Shown here piece after piece: positions 16,256 to 30,912 of a DNA stretch of 54,321 bases; within the stretch, counting starts at the first letter, position 1; every line of letters starts with the position of its first letter. The translations under genes were made by a program, and so were the position numbers. The stretch is from assembly GCA_937967645.1 (NCBI GenBank), contig CALBTT010000076.1, positions 1-54,321 on the forward strand. Reading direction: 5' to 3'. The stretch comes from an uncultured Zoogloea sp. Its GTDB lineage: Bacteria > Pseudomonadota > Gammaproteobacteria > Burkholderiales > Rhodocyclaceae. Under the pieces are notes generated by a model. That model ran no database searches and was not told where the DNA came from. It was given only the letters and a program-made list of their open reading frames with translations.

Positions 16256-17716
16256 TCAGATGGATTTGCGCAGACTGACCGGCGGGATGTCGAGGGACTC
16301 GCGGTATTTTGCAATGGTCCGGCGAGCGACCACGATACCCTGCTGGCCTAACAACTCGGCAATCTTCGCGTCGGACAAGGGTTTCTTCTTGTCTTCCGCC
16401 CCCACGAGCTGGCGAATCAGCGCCCGAATCGCTGTCGAAGAGGCGGCCCCACCACTGTCGGTGGCAACGTGACTGCCGAAAAAATACTTGAATTCGAAAA
16501 TACCCCGCGGCGTGGCCATGTACTTTTGGGTGGTCACCCGGGAAACGGTGGATTCGTGTAGATCCAGCTGCTCGGCGATCTCCCGCAGGGTAAGCGGACG
16601 CATCGCCACATCGCCATAATCGAAGAACTGGCGCTGGCGGTCAACGATCGCTTGCGAGACGCGCTGGATGGTCTCGAAACGTTGCTGGACGTTCTTGATC
16701 AGCCAGCGGGCTTCCTGCAGGTGGCTCGACAGGGAGCCGCTGGCGCCCCGGTTGTCGCGCAGGATCTGGGCATACAGCTGATTGACGCGCAGCCGCGGCA
16801 TGGCGTCCGGGTTGAGGCTGACCACCCAGTTGTTGCGCAGCTTGCGCACCACCACGTCGGGCACCACATAGCGGGTGTCGGCCTGGGAGAACTGGGCGCC
16901 CGGCCGGGGGTTGAGGCTCAGGATCAGGGCGTGGGCCTCGCGCAGGGCTTCGTCGTTGCAGCGCAGGGCCCGCTTGAGCTTGAGGAAGTCGCGGGCCGCC
17001 AGGAGTTCCAGGTGGTTGGCGACGATGGCCCGGGCAAGCTCGCGGGCGTCGCTCGGCGGGAGGGCCTGCAGCTGCAGGCCCAGGCACTGGGCCACGTCGG
17101 TGGCGCCGATACCGGCCGGGTCCAGGCTCTGGATCTGGCACAGGGCGATCTTGAGGTCGTCCAGCTCGATCTCGAGCTCGGGTGGCAGCAGGGGCAGCAG
17201 GTCTTCGAGGTCCTGGGCGAGATAGCCGTCATCATCGAGGGCTTCGATCAGGAAGCGGACCAGGGCACGATCGCGGTCTGACAGGGGGGTCAGGGCGATC
17301 TGCGCGTCCAGGTGGTCGCGCAGGGATGGCAGGGCCGCCTGGAACTCCTGGAAGTCCGTGTCGTCGTCATCGTCGCGCTGGCCACCGCTACCGGCGGCCT
17401 GCCATTCACCGGCCTCACCGGAGTTGTCAAAGTCCGGGTCGACTTCGCGTTCGCGCTCGGCCTCCCGGGATTGCTCCTGCTCCCGCTCCTGGGCGGCCTC
17501 GCTGCCTGCCGGCGCGACGGGCGCAGGGGCCTCCATGCGGCTCGAACCGAGGTCACCTTCGGGCTCTTCCCGTTCGAGCATGGGATTCTCGAGAAGGATT
17601 TTCTCGATTTCCTGGTTGAGCTCGAGCGTGGACAGCTGCAGCAGCTTGATCGACTGCTGGAGTTGCGGAGTCAGCGCAAGGTGCTGGGAGAGTTTGAGCT
17701 GAAGGCTTGGCTTCAT
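16256..17716 (-). CDS. rpoN: RNA polymerase sigma-54 factor
   Basis: This 486-residue sigma factor has the glutamine-rich activator-interaction region I (MKPSLQLKLSQHLALTPQLQ, 1-50) and an acidic region II (about 60-125). The core-binding region follows, then the C-terminal HTH and the RpoN box ARRTIAKYR at 464-472, which reads the -24 element. It directs transcription that needs AAA+ activators. It lies 15 bases after lptB, as in many proteobacteria. Confidence 0.97.
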   Translation of the reverse strand: MKPSLQLKLSQHLALTPQLQQSIKLLQLSTLELNQEIEKILLENPMLEREEPEGDLGSSRMEAPAPVAPAGSEAAQEREQEQSREAEREREVDPDFDNSGEAGEWQAAGSGGQRDDDDDTDFQEFQAALPSLRDHLDAQIALTPLSDRDRALVRFLIEALDDDGYLAQDLEDLLPLLPPELEIELDDLKIALCQIQSLDPAGIGATDVAQCLGLQLQALPPSDARELARAIVANHLELLAARDFLKLKRALRCNDEALREAHALILSLNPRPGAQFSQADTRYVVPDVVVRKLRNNWVVSLNPDAMPRLRVNQLYAQILRDNRGASGSLSSHLQEARWLIKNVQQRFETIQRVSQAIVDRQRQFFDYGDVAMRPLTLREIAEQLDLHESTVSRVTTQKYMATPRGIFEFKYFFGSHVATDSGGAASSTAIRALIRQLVGAEDKKKPLSDAKIAELLGQQGIVVARRTIAKYRESLDIPPVSLRKSI

Positions 17717-17731
17717 GGGTCGTCTCGGCCG

Positions 17732-18454
17732 TCAGAGCCGGAAGTGCTCGCCGAGATACACCTGGCGAACCTGCTCGTTGTGAACGATCTCGTCGGGCCG
17801 TCCACTGGCCAGGACTTCGCCGGCGTTGATGATGAAGGCGCGGTCGCAGATCCCCAGGGTCTCGCGCACATTGTGGTCGGTGATCAGCACGCCGATGCCT
17901 TTCTCCTTGAGGAAGCGGATGATCTTCTGGATGTCGATCACGGCGATCGGGTCGACACCGGCAAAGGGTTCATCGAGCAGGATCAGCCGGGGATCGGTGG
18001 CCAGGGCCCGGGCGATCTCGCAGCGCCGGCGCTCGCCGCCCGACAGGGAGATGGCGGTGCTGTCGCGCAGGTGGTCGATGCCCAGTTCTTCGAGCAACTC
18101 GTCCAGGCGCTGGGCCATGCGGGCCTTGTCCAGCTTCTGCAGCTCGAGCACGGCCTGAATGTTCTCGGCCACGGTGAGCTTGCGAAAGACGCTCATCTCC
18201 TGGGGTAGGTAGGAGAGACCCAGGCGCGCGCGCTGGTGGATGGGGCGATGGGTCAGCACCTGATCGTCGAGGGTGATCTCGCCACCGTCGGCGGCCACCA
18301 GGCCGACGATCATGTAGAAGCAGGTGGTCTTGCCCGCGCCGTTGGGGCCGAGCAGTCCCACCACTTCGCCGCTGCCGACGTCGAAGGAAACGTCGTGCAC
18401 GACGGTACGGGCCTTGTACTTCTTGCGCAGGTTGCTGACTTTAAGCAGGCTCAT
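17732..18454 (-). CDS. lptB: LPS export ABC transporter ATPase
   Basis: This 240-residue ATPase drives LptB2FGC extraction of lipopolysaccharide from the inner membrane. Walker A GPNGAGKT is at 36-43, the signature LSGGE at 137-141, Walker B LILLDEP at 157-163 and the switch H194 in ITDHNVRET. The usual upstream partners lptC and lptA are absent; instead recX overlaps its start by 14 bases. That order is unusual relative to the kdsC-lptC-lptA-lptB layout of many proteobacteria. Confidence 0.96.
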   Translation of the reverse strand: MSLLKVSNLRKKYKARTVVHDVSFDVGSGEVVGLLGPNGAGKTTCFYMIVGLVAADGGEITLDDQVLTHRPIHQRARLGLSYLPQEMSVFRKLTVAENIQAVLELQKLDKARMAQRLDELLEELGIDHLRDSTAISLSGGERRRCEIARALATDPRLILLDEPFAGVDPIAVIDIQKIIRFLKEKGIGVLITDHNVRETLGICDRAFIINAGEVLASGRPDEIVHNEQVRQVYLGEHFRL

Positions 18455-18890
18455 CGCCGGGGTGTTCTTTCAGGACTCTACGTATTATTTCGGTGGAAAA
18501 ACCACGACCTTGAAGGAAACGTGCCTGGCGGGCCCATTCCCGCTGATCCGCCGGCGCATTGGAGAACTTGCGCCGGATCACATCCCGCGCCCGTTCCAGT
18601 TCGCTGTCGCCGCAGTTGTCCTCGATGGCCTCGCCGATCAGCTCCGCTGCCACACCGCGCCGGGACAGCTCCAGGCGCAGGCGGGAGGCGCCGAAGCGGC
18701 TGGCCTTGGCTCTTACATAGGCGTCCGCAAAGCGGGCGTCGGAAAGCAGGCCGAGCTCGGCCAGACGGTCGAGCTCGGAATTGACTTCGTCCTCGCTGCC
18801 CAGGCCGCCCAGCTTGCGTGCCAGCTCCACGCGGGAGTGCTCCCGCTGGGCCAGGCAACGCAGGGCACGTTCGTGCAGGCTGGCGGCCAT
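18441..18890 (-). CDS. recX: Recombination regulatory protein RecX
   Basis: This 149-residue helical protein has the RecX three-helix repeats (RALRCLAQREHSRVELARKL, then FADAYVRAKASRFGASRLRLEL). It binds RecA filaments and limits their growth. It lies 15 bases after recA, so it shares the LexA-controlled promoter. Its end overlaps lptB. Confidence 0.93.
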   Translation of the reverse strand: MAASLHERALRCLAQREHSRVELARKLGGLGSEDEVNSELDRLAELGLLSDARFADAYVRAKASRFGASRLRLELSRRGVAAELIGEAIEDNCGDSELERARDVIRRKFSNAPADQREWARQARFLQGRGFSTEIIRRVLKEHPGDEPA

Positions 18891-18905
18891 GGATTGCCCG
18901 GGGTC

Positions 18906-19943
<1,038 letters not shown>

Positions 19944-20041
19944 GTGTCGTATTCCTTGCTTAAAGGGTTTTGGAGATTATGGCACAGAGTTTGCGTGCGG
20001 GTGGACGCGCAATGCCGGGTACGAAGCATGCTTGCGCATAA

Positions 20042-20057
20042 CTGTCATTTTATACAG
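20042..20057 (-). promoter_or_regulatory. LexA (SOS) box upstream of recA
   Basis: The 16-base sequence CTGTCATTTTATACAG fits the CTGT-N8-ACAG LexA consensus. It lies in the 164-base gap between pncC and recA, about 100 bases before the recA start. On the minus strand it contains TATAAA, which could be part of a -10 so that LexA would block polymerase directly. Confidence 0.85.
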
Positions 20058-20107
20058 TTATTGCGGGAGGTCCACCCTTTGCGGCTCTGTTCTCCGGAAA
20101 AGGCCTG

Positions 20108-20593
20108 TCAGCGATAGCGGCGGAGGAGTTCTTCAAGGGCGAAGACGACGGCCTGGCGGCGTACCGACTCCCGGTCGCCGTCAAAGTGGCAGGTCGCTGT
20201 CTGGGGGGCTTCGCCGGTGCGCGCCCAGCCGAAGCAGACGGTGCCGACCGGCTTGTCGGCCGACCCGCCGCCGGGGCCGGCGATGCCCGAGATCGACAAG
20301 GCGACGTCGGCCTCGGTGCGTTCCAGGGTGCCCTTGACCATCGAGGCAGTGGTGTTCTCGCTGACCGCGCCATGACGTGCCAGGGTCATGGGCGAGACGC
20401 CCAGCAGCGCCACCTTGGCATCGTTGGAATAGGTGATGAAGCCGCTGTCGAACCAGTGCGAGCTGCCGGCGGTGGCGGTGACCACCTCGGCCACCCAGCC
20501 GCCGGTGCACGATTCGGCGGTGGCGAGGCGCCAGCCGCGGCTTTGCAGGTGATCGCCGACGATGCGCGACAGGGTTTCGAGTTGGGCGTCCAT
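20108..20593 (-). CDS. pncC: Nicotinamide-nucleotide amidohydrolase PncC
   Basis: This 161-residue stand-alone CinA C-terminal domain converts NMN to nicotinate mononucleotide in NAD salvage. The family motif ATAESCTGG and the block ISGIAGPGGGSADKPVGTV are intact. The N-terminal MoCo-like CinA domain is absent, as in E. coli YgaD. The start overlaps the pgpA stop by one base. Its place just before recA is a common gene order. Confidence 0.93.
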   Translation of the reverse strand: MDAQLETLSRIVGDHLQSRGWRLATAESCTGGWVAEVVTATAGSSHWFDSGFITYSNDAKVALLGVSPMTLARHGAVSENTTASMVKGTLERTEADVALSISGIAGPGGGSADKPVGTVCFGWARTGEAPQTATCHFDGDRESVRRQAVVFALEELLRRYR

Positions 20594-21072
20594 CAGTCGA
20601 AGATCCTTACGAGGAGGGCCAGGGCCAGCAGGGTGTAGCCGGCGGCCAGCAGGTCGTCGAGCATCACGCCGAAGCCGCCGCGGGTGTGTTCGTCCACCCA
20701 GCGGATGGGTTGTGGCTTGACGATGTCGAAGAAGCGGAAGAGGACGAAAGCGGTGGCCTGCCAGGCCAGGCTGTCGGGGCTCAGCCAGAGCACCAGCCAG
20801 ATCGCGACGATCTCATCCCAGACGATGCTGCCGTGGTCGGCCACGCCCAGGGCGCGGCCGGTCTTTTCGCAGGCCAGGATGCCGAACAGGAAGGATGCCA
20901 GCAGCAGCCCTCCGAACAGGCCGTCGGTCAGGGAGGCGCTGACCAGGGGGTAGAGCAGCCAGCCGGCCAGGGTGCCGGCGGTGCCCGGGCCCTTGGGGCA
21001 CAGCCCGGAGCCGAAGCCGAGGGCGACGAAGTGCGCCGGATCGGACATCAGGAAGCGTGGGGTCGGCTTCAT
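20593..21072 (-). CDS. pgpA: Phosphatidylglycerophosphatase A
   Basis: This 159-residue inner-membrane enzyme dephosphorylates phosphatidylglycerol phosphate. GFGSGLCPKGPGTAGTLAG near residues 19-37, DEIVAIWL and FDIVKPQPIRWVDEHTRGGFGVMLDD are the conserved PgpA blocks, with several hydrophobic segments between. The ATG overlaps the thiL stop by 4 bases. A longer in-frame extension to 21585 is antisense-like low-complexity and runs inside thiL, so it is rejected. Confidence 0.94.
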   Translation of the reverse strand: MKPTPRFLMSDPAHFVALGFGSGLCPKGPGTAGTLAGWLLYPLVSASLTDGLFGGLLLASFLFGILACEKTGRALGVADHGSIVWDEIVAIWLVLWLSPDSLAWQATAFVLFRFFDIVKPQPIRWVDEHTRGGFGVMLDDLLAAGYTLLALALLVRIFD

Positions 21073-22037
21073 GGGCTGCGGCCGAAGTGGTCGTATCCGC
21101 TGGCGGCCAGCGTTTCGAGACGGCCGTCGGTATGGCGCAGGCTGACCTGGCGGGCGTCGGCGGTCAGCCGGCCGATGCGGTGCAGGGGCAGCTGCAGCGT
21201 GTCCTGCAGGGTGTTCAGTGCGTCCCGCCTGTCCGCTGGTGCCGAGAACAGCAGTTCGTAGTCGTCGCCACCGGCGGTGCAGGCCTGCAGGGCGAGAGCG
21301 GCATCGCCGCAGGCGGCAACCAGGGGGGCGAGGGGGAGGGCGGTGTGGTCGATCTCGGCCCCCACGCCGGACAGCTCGAGGATGTGGTCGAGGTCGCCGA
21401 GCAATCCGTCGGACACGTCGAGCATGGCGCTGGCGATGCCCCGCAGGGCCAGCCCGAGGGCGACCCGGGGCTGCGGGCGGTGCAGGGCGGCCAGGCAATC
21501 GTCCAGATGGGGCGCAGCGAGCGTCGTCCGGCCTTGCAGGTGGGCCAGGCCGAGGGCTGCCCGGCCGGGGGCGCCCGATACCCACAGGTCGTCACCGGGG
21601 CGGGCGCCGCTGCGGGTGATGGCTTGCCCGAAGGGCACCTCGCCAAAGATGGTGGGGCACAGGTTGAGGGGGCCGCGGGTGGTGTCGCCGCCGATGGCGT
21701 CGATCCCGAAGGTTTCACAGCAGGCGAAGAAGCCCCGGGCGAAGGCCTCGATCCATGCTTCGTCGGCGGCCGGCAGGCTGGCTGCCAGCACCACCCAGCG
21801 GGGCTGGGCCCCCATCGCGGCGATGTCCGAGACGTTGACGGCCAGCGTCTTCCAGCCCAGCCCTTCCGGGTCGGTGTCGGCGAAGAAATGGGTGCCGGCC
21901 ACCAGCATGTCGGTGGAGATGGCCAGCTGCATGCCGGGCGCCGGGCGGATCAGCGCCGCGTCGTCCCCCACCGCCAGGTCCGTGTGACGGGCCGGGCGGG
22001 TGAAGTGGCGACGGATCAGGGCGAACTCGGAAGGCAT
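21069..22037 (-). CDS. thiL: Thiamine-monophosphate kinase
   Basis: This 322-residue ATP-dependent enzyme makes thiamine diphosphate. GDDAALI near the N-terminus, STDMLVAGTHF, KTLAVNVSDIAAMGA, GGDTTRG and LDVSDGLLGDLDHI are the AIR-synthase/ThiL fold metal and substrate blocks. It follows nusB by 37 bases and overlaps pgpA, as in many proteobacteria. Confidence 0.96.
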   Translation of the reverse strand: MPSEFALIRRHFTRPARHTDLAVGDDAALIRPAPGMQLAISTDMLVAGTHFFADTDPEGLGWKTLAVNVSDIAAMGAQPRWVVLAASLPAADEAWIEAFARGFFACCETFGIDAIGGDTTRGPLNLCPTIFGEVPFGQAITRSGARPGDDLWVSGAPGRAALGLAHLQGRTTLAAPHLDDCLAALHRPQPRVALGLALRGIASAMLDVSDGLLGDLDHILELSGVGAEIDHTALPLAPLVAACGDAALALQACTAGGDDYELLFSAPADRRDALNTLQDTLQLPLHRIGRLTADARQVSLRHTDGRLETLAASGYDHFGRSP

Positions 22038-22074
22038 CGTGTCGATGCGGATGACCGTCGGCGTCGCGCCGGGG

Positions 22075-22551
22075 TCAGCCCGGGTTGCCGTTGCGGGCGG
22101 CGCGGCGCTGCTGCGCGTTGGCCTCGACTTCGTCGGTGCGGACGCGGGCGGCCAGCTTGTCGAGCACGCCGTTCACGAACTTGTGGCCATCGGTGCCACC
22201 GTAGCCCTTGGCCAGTTCGATGGCCTCGTTGATGATGACCCGGTAGGGGGTCTCGGGGCGGTGGATCAGCTCGAAGGTGGAGATCAGCAGGATGCCCCGT
22301 TCGATCGGCGACAGCTCGTTGAGCGGGCGTTCGATGTACGGGGCGAAGCCCACCTGCAGTTCGGGCGCATTGGAGATGGTGCCGCGCAGCAGGCCGAGAA
22401 AGAGGTCCCGGTCGCATTTGTCGAAGCCGCTCACTTCGGCCATCTGGCTTTCGATGGAGGTGAGCTGGGCCTGGCTCAGCAGCCACTGGTACACGCCCTG
22501 CAGGGCGAACTCGCGGGCGCGGCGGCGGGGCGACTTGATGGCGTTGCTCAT
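22075..22551 (-). CDS. nusB: Transcription antitermination factor NusB
   Basis: This 158-residue all-helical protein binds NusE/S10 and boxA RNA for rRNA antitermination. RRRAREFALQGVYQWLLS at the start, IERGILLISTFEL and INEAIELAKGYGGTDGHKFVNGVLDKL near the end are typical. The ATG overlaps the ribH stop by 4 bases. An in-frame extension to 22944 runs within ribH and is rejected. The basic tail after residue 140 is variable. Confidence 0.96.
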   Translation of the reverse strand: MSNAIKSPRRRAREFALQGVYQWLLSQAQLTSIESQMAEVSGFDKCDRDLFLGLLRGTISNAPELQVGFAPYIERPLNELSPIERGILLISTFELIHRPETPYRVIINEAIELAKGYGGTDGHKFVNGVLDKLAARVRTDEVEANAQQRRAARNGNPG

Positions 22552-23018
22552 GCCAGTGCCTTCAGCAGTCGGGCCATCTCGACGGCGGCCTGGGCACAGT
22601 CGGCGCCCTTGACCTGCATGCGGGCCAGCGCCTGGTCGTCGTCCTCGGTGGTGAGGATGCCGTTGGCGATGGGCACGCCGGTGTCGAGGGTGACGCGGGT
22701 GATGCCGGCGCCCTGCTCGTTGGAGACCAGCTCGAAGTGGTAGGTCTCGCCGCGGATCACCGCGCCGAGGGCCACCAGCGCGTCGAAGCGGCCGCTGCGG
22801 GCCATCACCTGCAGGGTCAGCGGGGCCTCGAGGGCGCCGGGCACGGTGGCGATGGTGATGTCTGCGGCGGCAACCCCGAGGCGTTGCAGCTCGGCGGTGC
22901 AGGAGGACAGCAGGCCCTCGCAGACGTCGATGTTGAAGCGGCACATGACGATGCCGACGCGCAGGCCCTTGCCGTCGAGGCTGGGGGCGATTTCAGGGAT
23001 GTTGTCGTAACGGGGCAT
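22548..23018 (-). CDS. ribH: 6,7-dimethyl-8-ribityllumazine synthase
   Basis: This 156-residue enzyme joins the RibB product with the pyrimidine from the RibA branch. VIMCRFN, GALEAP, ALGAVIRGETYHFELV with the catalytic histidine and GVPIANGILTTEDDDQAL are intact family motifs. It lies 24 bases after ribB and overlaps nusB. Confidence 0.96.
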   Translation of the reverse strand: MPRYDNIPEIAPSLDGKGLRVGIVMCRFNIDVCEGLLSSCTAELQRLGVAAADITIATVPGALEAPLTLQVMARSGRFDALVALGAVIRGETYHFELVSNEQGAGITRVTLDTGVPIANGILTTEDDDQALARMQVKGADCAQAAVEMARLLKALA

Positions 23019-23042
23019 GGTAAATCCTGTTGTGAGGCGGGC

Positions 23043-24143
23043 TCAGGCGCCGGGGGCCGCGTGGCCGGTGACGGTCAGGCCAAAGCCGGCCATGCTGGGA
23101 ATCTTGCGGGGGCTGGCGAGCAGCTGCATCTTGCCGACCTTGAGCTCGGCCAGGATCTGGGCGCCGATGCCGAACAGGCGGGGATCCCACTTCTGGGCCG
23201 GGCGGTTGGCGACCGGATCGCCGGACAGCTGGGCCAGCAGCTCCTGACCGGTCTGCGGCCGGTAGAGCAGGACCATCACGCCGTGGCCGTGGCTGACGAT
23301 GCGCTTCAGGGCGGTGTCCACGGGGAAGCTGTGTCGGCCGCTGGCCGGGTCCAGGAAGTCGAGGACCGATACCGGCTCATGGACGCGGACCAGGGTCTCG
23401 ACCTCGGGGTCGATGGTGCCATACGCCATGGCCAGATGGACGTCGCCGGAGGTCTTGTCCTCGAAGGCGGACAGGCGGAACGGGCCGTGGGCGGTTTCCA
23501 CGGTCTTCTCGCTGACCTTCTCGACCAGCTTCTCGGTGCGCGCCCGGTATTCGATCAGGTCGCGGATGGCGCCGATCTTGAGCCCATGGACCTGGGCGAA
23601 CTCGATCAGCTCGGGCAGGCGCGCCATGGTGCCGTCGTCGTTCATGATCTCGCAGATCACCGACGCGGGCTCCAGCCCGGCGATGCCGGCCAGGTCGCAG
23701 CCGGCCTCGGTGTGGCCGGCGCGGATCAGCACGCCGCCCGGCTTGGCCATGATCGGGAAGATGTGCCCCGGCTGGACGATGTCGGCGGCCTTGGCATGGC
23801 GGGCCACTGCGGCCTGCACGGTACGCGCCCGGTCGGCGGCGGAGATGCCGGTGGTGACGCCCTCGGCCGCCTCGATGGAGACCGTGAAGGCGGTGCTGAA
23901 CTGGCTGCGGTTGTCCCGCGCCATGTGGTTGATGCCCAGCTGGCGGCAGCGTTCTTCGGTGAGGGTCAGGCAGATCAGGCCACGGGCGTGCTTGGCCATG
24001 AAGTTGATGGCCTCGGGCGTGATGTACTCGGCGGCGATGACGATGTCGCCTTCGTTCTCACGGTCTTCCTCGTCGACGAGGATGACCATGCGGCCGGCCT
24101 TGATGTCGGCAATGATGTCCTGGATGGGGGCAAGTGCGCTCAT
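23043..24143 (-). CDS. ribB: DHBP synthase with degenerate GTP cyclohydrolase II domain (RibBX)
   Basis: In this 366-residue protein the N-terminal 3,4-dihydroxy-2-butanone-4-phosphate synthase is complete: DEEDRENEGD at 24-33, and the substrate loop with H144, TEAGCDLA. The C-terminal half aligns in length with GTP cyclohydrolase II, but where the zinc-binding cysteines should be it reads VRVHEPVSVLDFLDPASGRH, with no cysteine from residue 220 onward. That half is therefore not a working RibA; such RibBX proteins are described in other proteobacteria. A separate ribA must exist elsewhere. It overlaps ribE by 4 bases. Confidence 0.93.
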   Translation of the reverse strand: MSALAPIQDIIADIKAGRMVILVDEEDRENEGDIVIAAEYITPEAINFMAKHARGLICLTLTEERCRQLGINHMARDNRSQFSTAFTVSIEAAEGVTTGISAADRARTVQAAVARHAKAADIVQPGHIFPIMAKPGGVLIRAGHTEAGCDLAGIAGLEPASVICEIMNDDGTMARLPELIEFAQVHGLKIGAIRDLIEYRARTEKLVEKVSEKTVETAHGPFRLSAFEDKTSGDVHLAMAYGTIDPEVETLVRVHEPVSVLDFLDPASGRHSFPVDTALKRIVSHGHGVMVLLYRPQTGQELLAQLSGDPVANRPAQKWDPRLFGIGAQILAELKVGKMQLLASPRKIPSMAGFGLTVTGHAAPGA

Positions 24144-24751
24144 GCGGGGGTTCCCTGTTCGACGGTGCGCCAGGCCTGCATACGCTCAACGTAGCGGGCG
24201 ATGAGGTCGATTTCGAGGTTGACCCGGCTGCCGGCAGCCAGGCGCTTGAGGGTGGTGACCTGAACGGTGTGGGGGATCAGGTTGATCGAGAACTCGCGGC
24301 CCTCGACCCGGTTCACGGTGAGGCTGACGCCGTCGATGGTGACCGAGCCCTTGCGGGCGATATAGCCGGCCAGCTCGGCCGGGGCGCGGATGACCAGCTC
24401 ATGGCTCTCGCCGATGGGGGCGAAGCGGACCACCTCGCCGATGCCATCCACGTGGCCGGTGACCAGGTGGCCGCCGAGGCGGTCGGCCAGACGCAGCGCC
24501 TTCTCGAGGTTCACTTCGCCGGGTTCGGCCAGGCCCACGGTGCAGTTGAGGGTTTCGCGGGACACGTCGAACTGGACGGTGTTGCCCTCCCGGGCGATGA
24601 CCGTCAGGCAGACGCCGTTGTTGGCGATGCTGTCGCCAAGCTGCACGTCGTCGAGTTCAAGGGTGCCGACATCGACCGTGAGGCGTACGCCTTCTTCGAG
24701 CGGCGCGATGTTCAGGATACGGCCGGTGGCGGCGACGATTCCGGAAAACAT
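24140..24751 (-). CDS. ribE: Riboflavin synthase alpha subunit
   Basis: This 203-residue enzyme dismutates two lumazines into riboflavin. It begins with the classic MFSGIV and has two lumazine-binding barrels, each with GVCLTV- or GVSLTV-type motifs (NNGVCLTVI near 66, IDGVSLTVN near 164) and GGHLVTGHVDG. The internal ATG is chosen because the extension to 24838 is not conserved in character. I see no FMN riboswitch in the 147 bases upstream. Confidence 0.95.
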   Translation of the reverse strand: MFSGIVAATGRILNIAPLEEGVRLTVDVGTLELDDVQLGDSIANNGVCLTVIAREGNTVQFDVSRETLNCTVGLAEPGEVNLEKALRLADRLGGHLVTGHVDGIGEVVRFAPIGESHELVIRAPAELAGYIARKGSVTIDGVSLTVNRVEGREFSINLIPHTVQVTTLKRLAAGSRVNLEIDLIARYVERMQAWRTVEQGTPA

Positions 24752-24846
24752 GGGATTGGGGGTCTGCAGAGGAGAAAACGCGATTTTAGGCGATTTCTGC
24801 ACGCTTCTGGCGGATTGTGCCGCCGGCTGCGCCGACACTCCAGATG

Positions 24847-24866
24847 CAAAAGCCCCTTGCGGGGCT
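24847..24866 (-). terminator. Rho-independent terminator of CBS gene
   Basis: The stem AGCCCC/GGGGCT has a 4-base loop and is followed on the minus strand by TTTT. It lies 32 bases after the CBS-protein stop and isolates it from the riboflavin operon. Confidence 0.75.
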
Positions 24867-24898
24867 CATGCATGACGCGTGGGAGAAGGTGTGTGGCC

Positions 24899-25333
24899 TT
24901 ACAGGATCTCTGCGATGTGGTCGCGTTCGACGAGTTCCTTCTCGAACTGGCAGATCTCCAGGCCGAGGGCATTGCGGGCCGACACCATGCCGATAGGGCG
25001 GCCGTTTTCCACCACCGGCACGTGGCGGAAGCCGCCTTCGAACATCATGTGCAGCGCGTGGGACAGGGGCTTGTCCGGCGCGGCGACCTGCAACTGGCTG
25101 GTCATGACTGCGGACAGGGGCGTCTTGTCCGGATCCAGCCCCTTGGCGACGACCCGGTTCAGCACATCGCGCTCCGTAAACAGACCGGCCAGCTGCCCCT
25201 TGTCGTCCACGACGACGATGGCGCCGACCTTGCTGTTGGCCATGGCAATCGCCGCGGCCCGGACGCTGGTATCCGCCAGGGCCGAGATGACGGTCTGGCC
25301 CTCGACGATCTCTCGCAGGGTACGGTTATGCAT
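24899..25333 (-). CDS. Two-CBS-domain protein
   Basis: This 144-residue cytosolic protein is made of a tandem pair of CBS domains (about 10-65 and 75-130), which usually bind adenine nucleotides. Blocks KVGAIVVVDDKGQLAGLFTERDVLNRV and GGFRHVPVVENGRPIGMVSARN are diagnostic. It has no fused effector domain. A strong AGAGGAGA ribosome site precedes the ATG, and a terminator follows. The partner is unknown. Confidence 0.92.
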   Translation of the reverse strand: MHNRTLREIVEGQTVISALADTSVRAAAIAMANSKVGAIVVVDDKGQLAGLFTERDVLNRVVAKGLDPDKTPLSAVMTSQLQVAAPDKPLSHALHMMFEGGFRHVPVVENGRPIGMVSARNALGLEICQFEKELVERDHIAEIL

Positions 25334-25371
25334 GGTTGTCTCCTCTAGTGGGTGTGTAGGCAGGGCGATCG

Positions 25372-25398
25372 AAAAAAAGGGCGCTTACGCGCCTCTGG
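25372..25398 (-). terminator. Rho-independent terminator of small secreted peptide gene
   Basis: On the minus strand GGCGC-GTAA-GCGCC, then C and seven T residues, follows the stop of the 43-residue gene by about 17 bases. This classic structure strengthens the case that the small gene is real. Confidence 0.75.
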
Positions 25399-25414
25399 TG
25401 TTCTTGTTGATCCG

Positions 25415-25546
25415 TCAGGTGCCCGTCTTCGGAGCGGCCGGCTTGCTCATGTCCGGCTTGGAGTGCTTGGCGTTTTCACCGCAGGCCTGGGCGCCGGCTG
25501 CAAAGCCGAGGGCGAGGGCGAGCAGAAGGGAAATCTTGCGAATCAT
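25415..25546 (-). CDS. Small secreted hypothetical peptide
   Basis: The 43-residue product begins MIRKISLLLALALGFAAG, an evident signal peptide, followed by AQACGENAKHSKPDMSKPAA and a short Thr/Lys tail. Cleavage after AQA would leave a mature peptide of about 23 residues with one cysteine; if the cysteine were lipidated it would be a tiny lipoprotein, but the preceding AQA is a weak lipobox. A GAAGAGG ribosome site lies 5 bases before the ATG and a rho-independent terminator follows. I do not recognise a family. Confidence 0.6.
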   Translation of the reverse strand: MIRKISLLLALALGFAAGAQACGENAKHSKPDMSKPAAPKTGT

Positions 25547-25653
25547 GGGAGCCTCTTCCGGGTGGGTGGGTGTTCCATCATGGAACGTCCCGGAGCGTTT
25601 CGCAAGGGCTTACCTCTCCCGAGGTAAGCGGGCATCCTGGAAGGTGGATTCCG

Positions 25654-30900
<5,247 letters not shown>

Positions 30901-30912
30901 CCACCGGCGGGC

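Noticed and set aside
24752..24898. Possible FMN riboswitch before ribE
   Set aside because: The gap lacks the conserved RFN helices; its only clear structure is the CBS-gene terminator.
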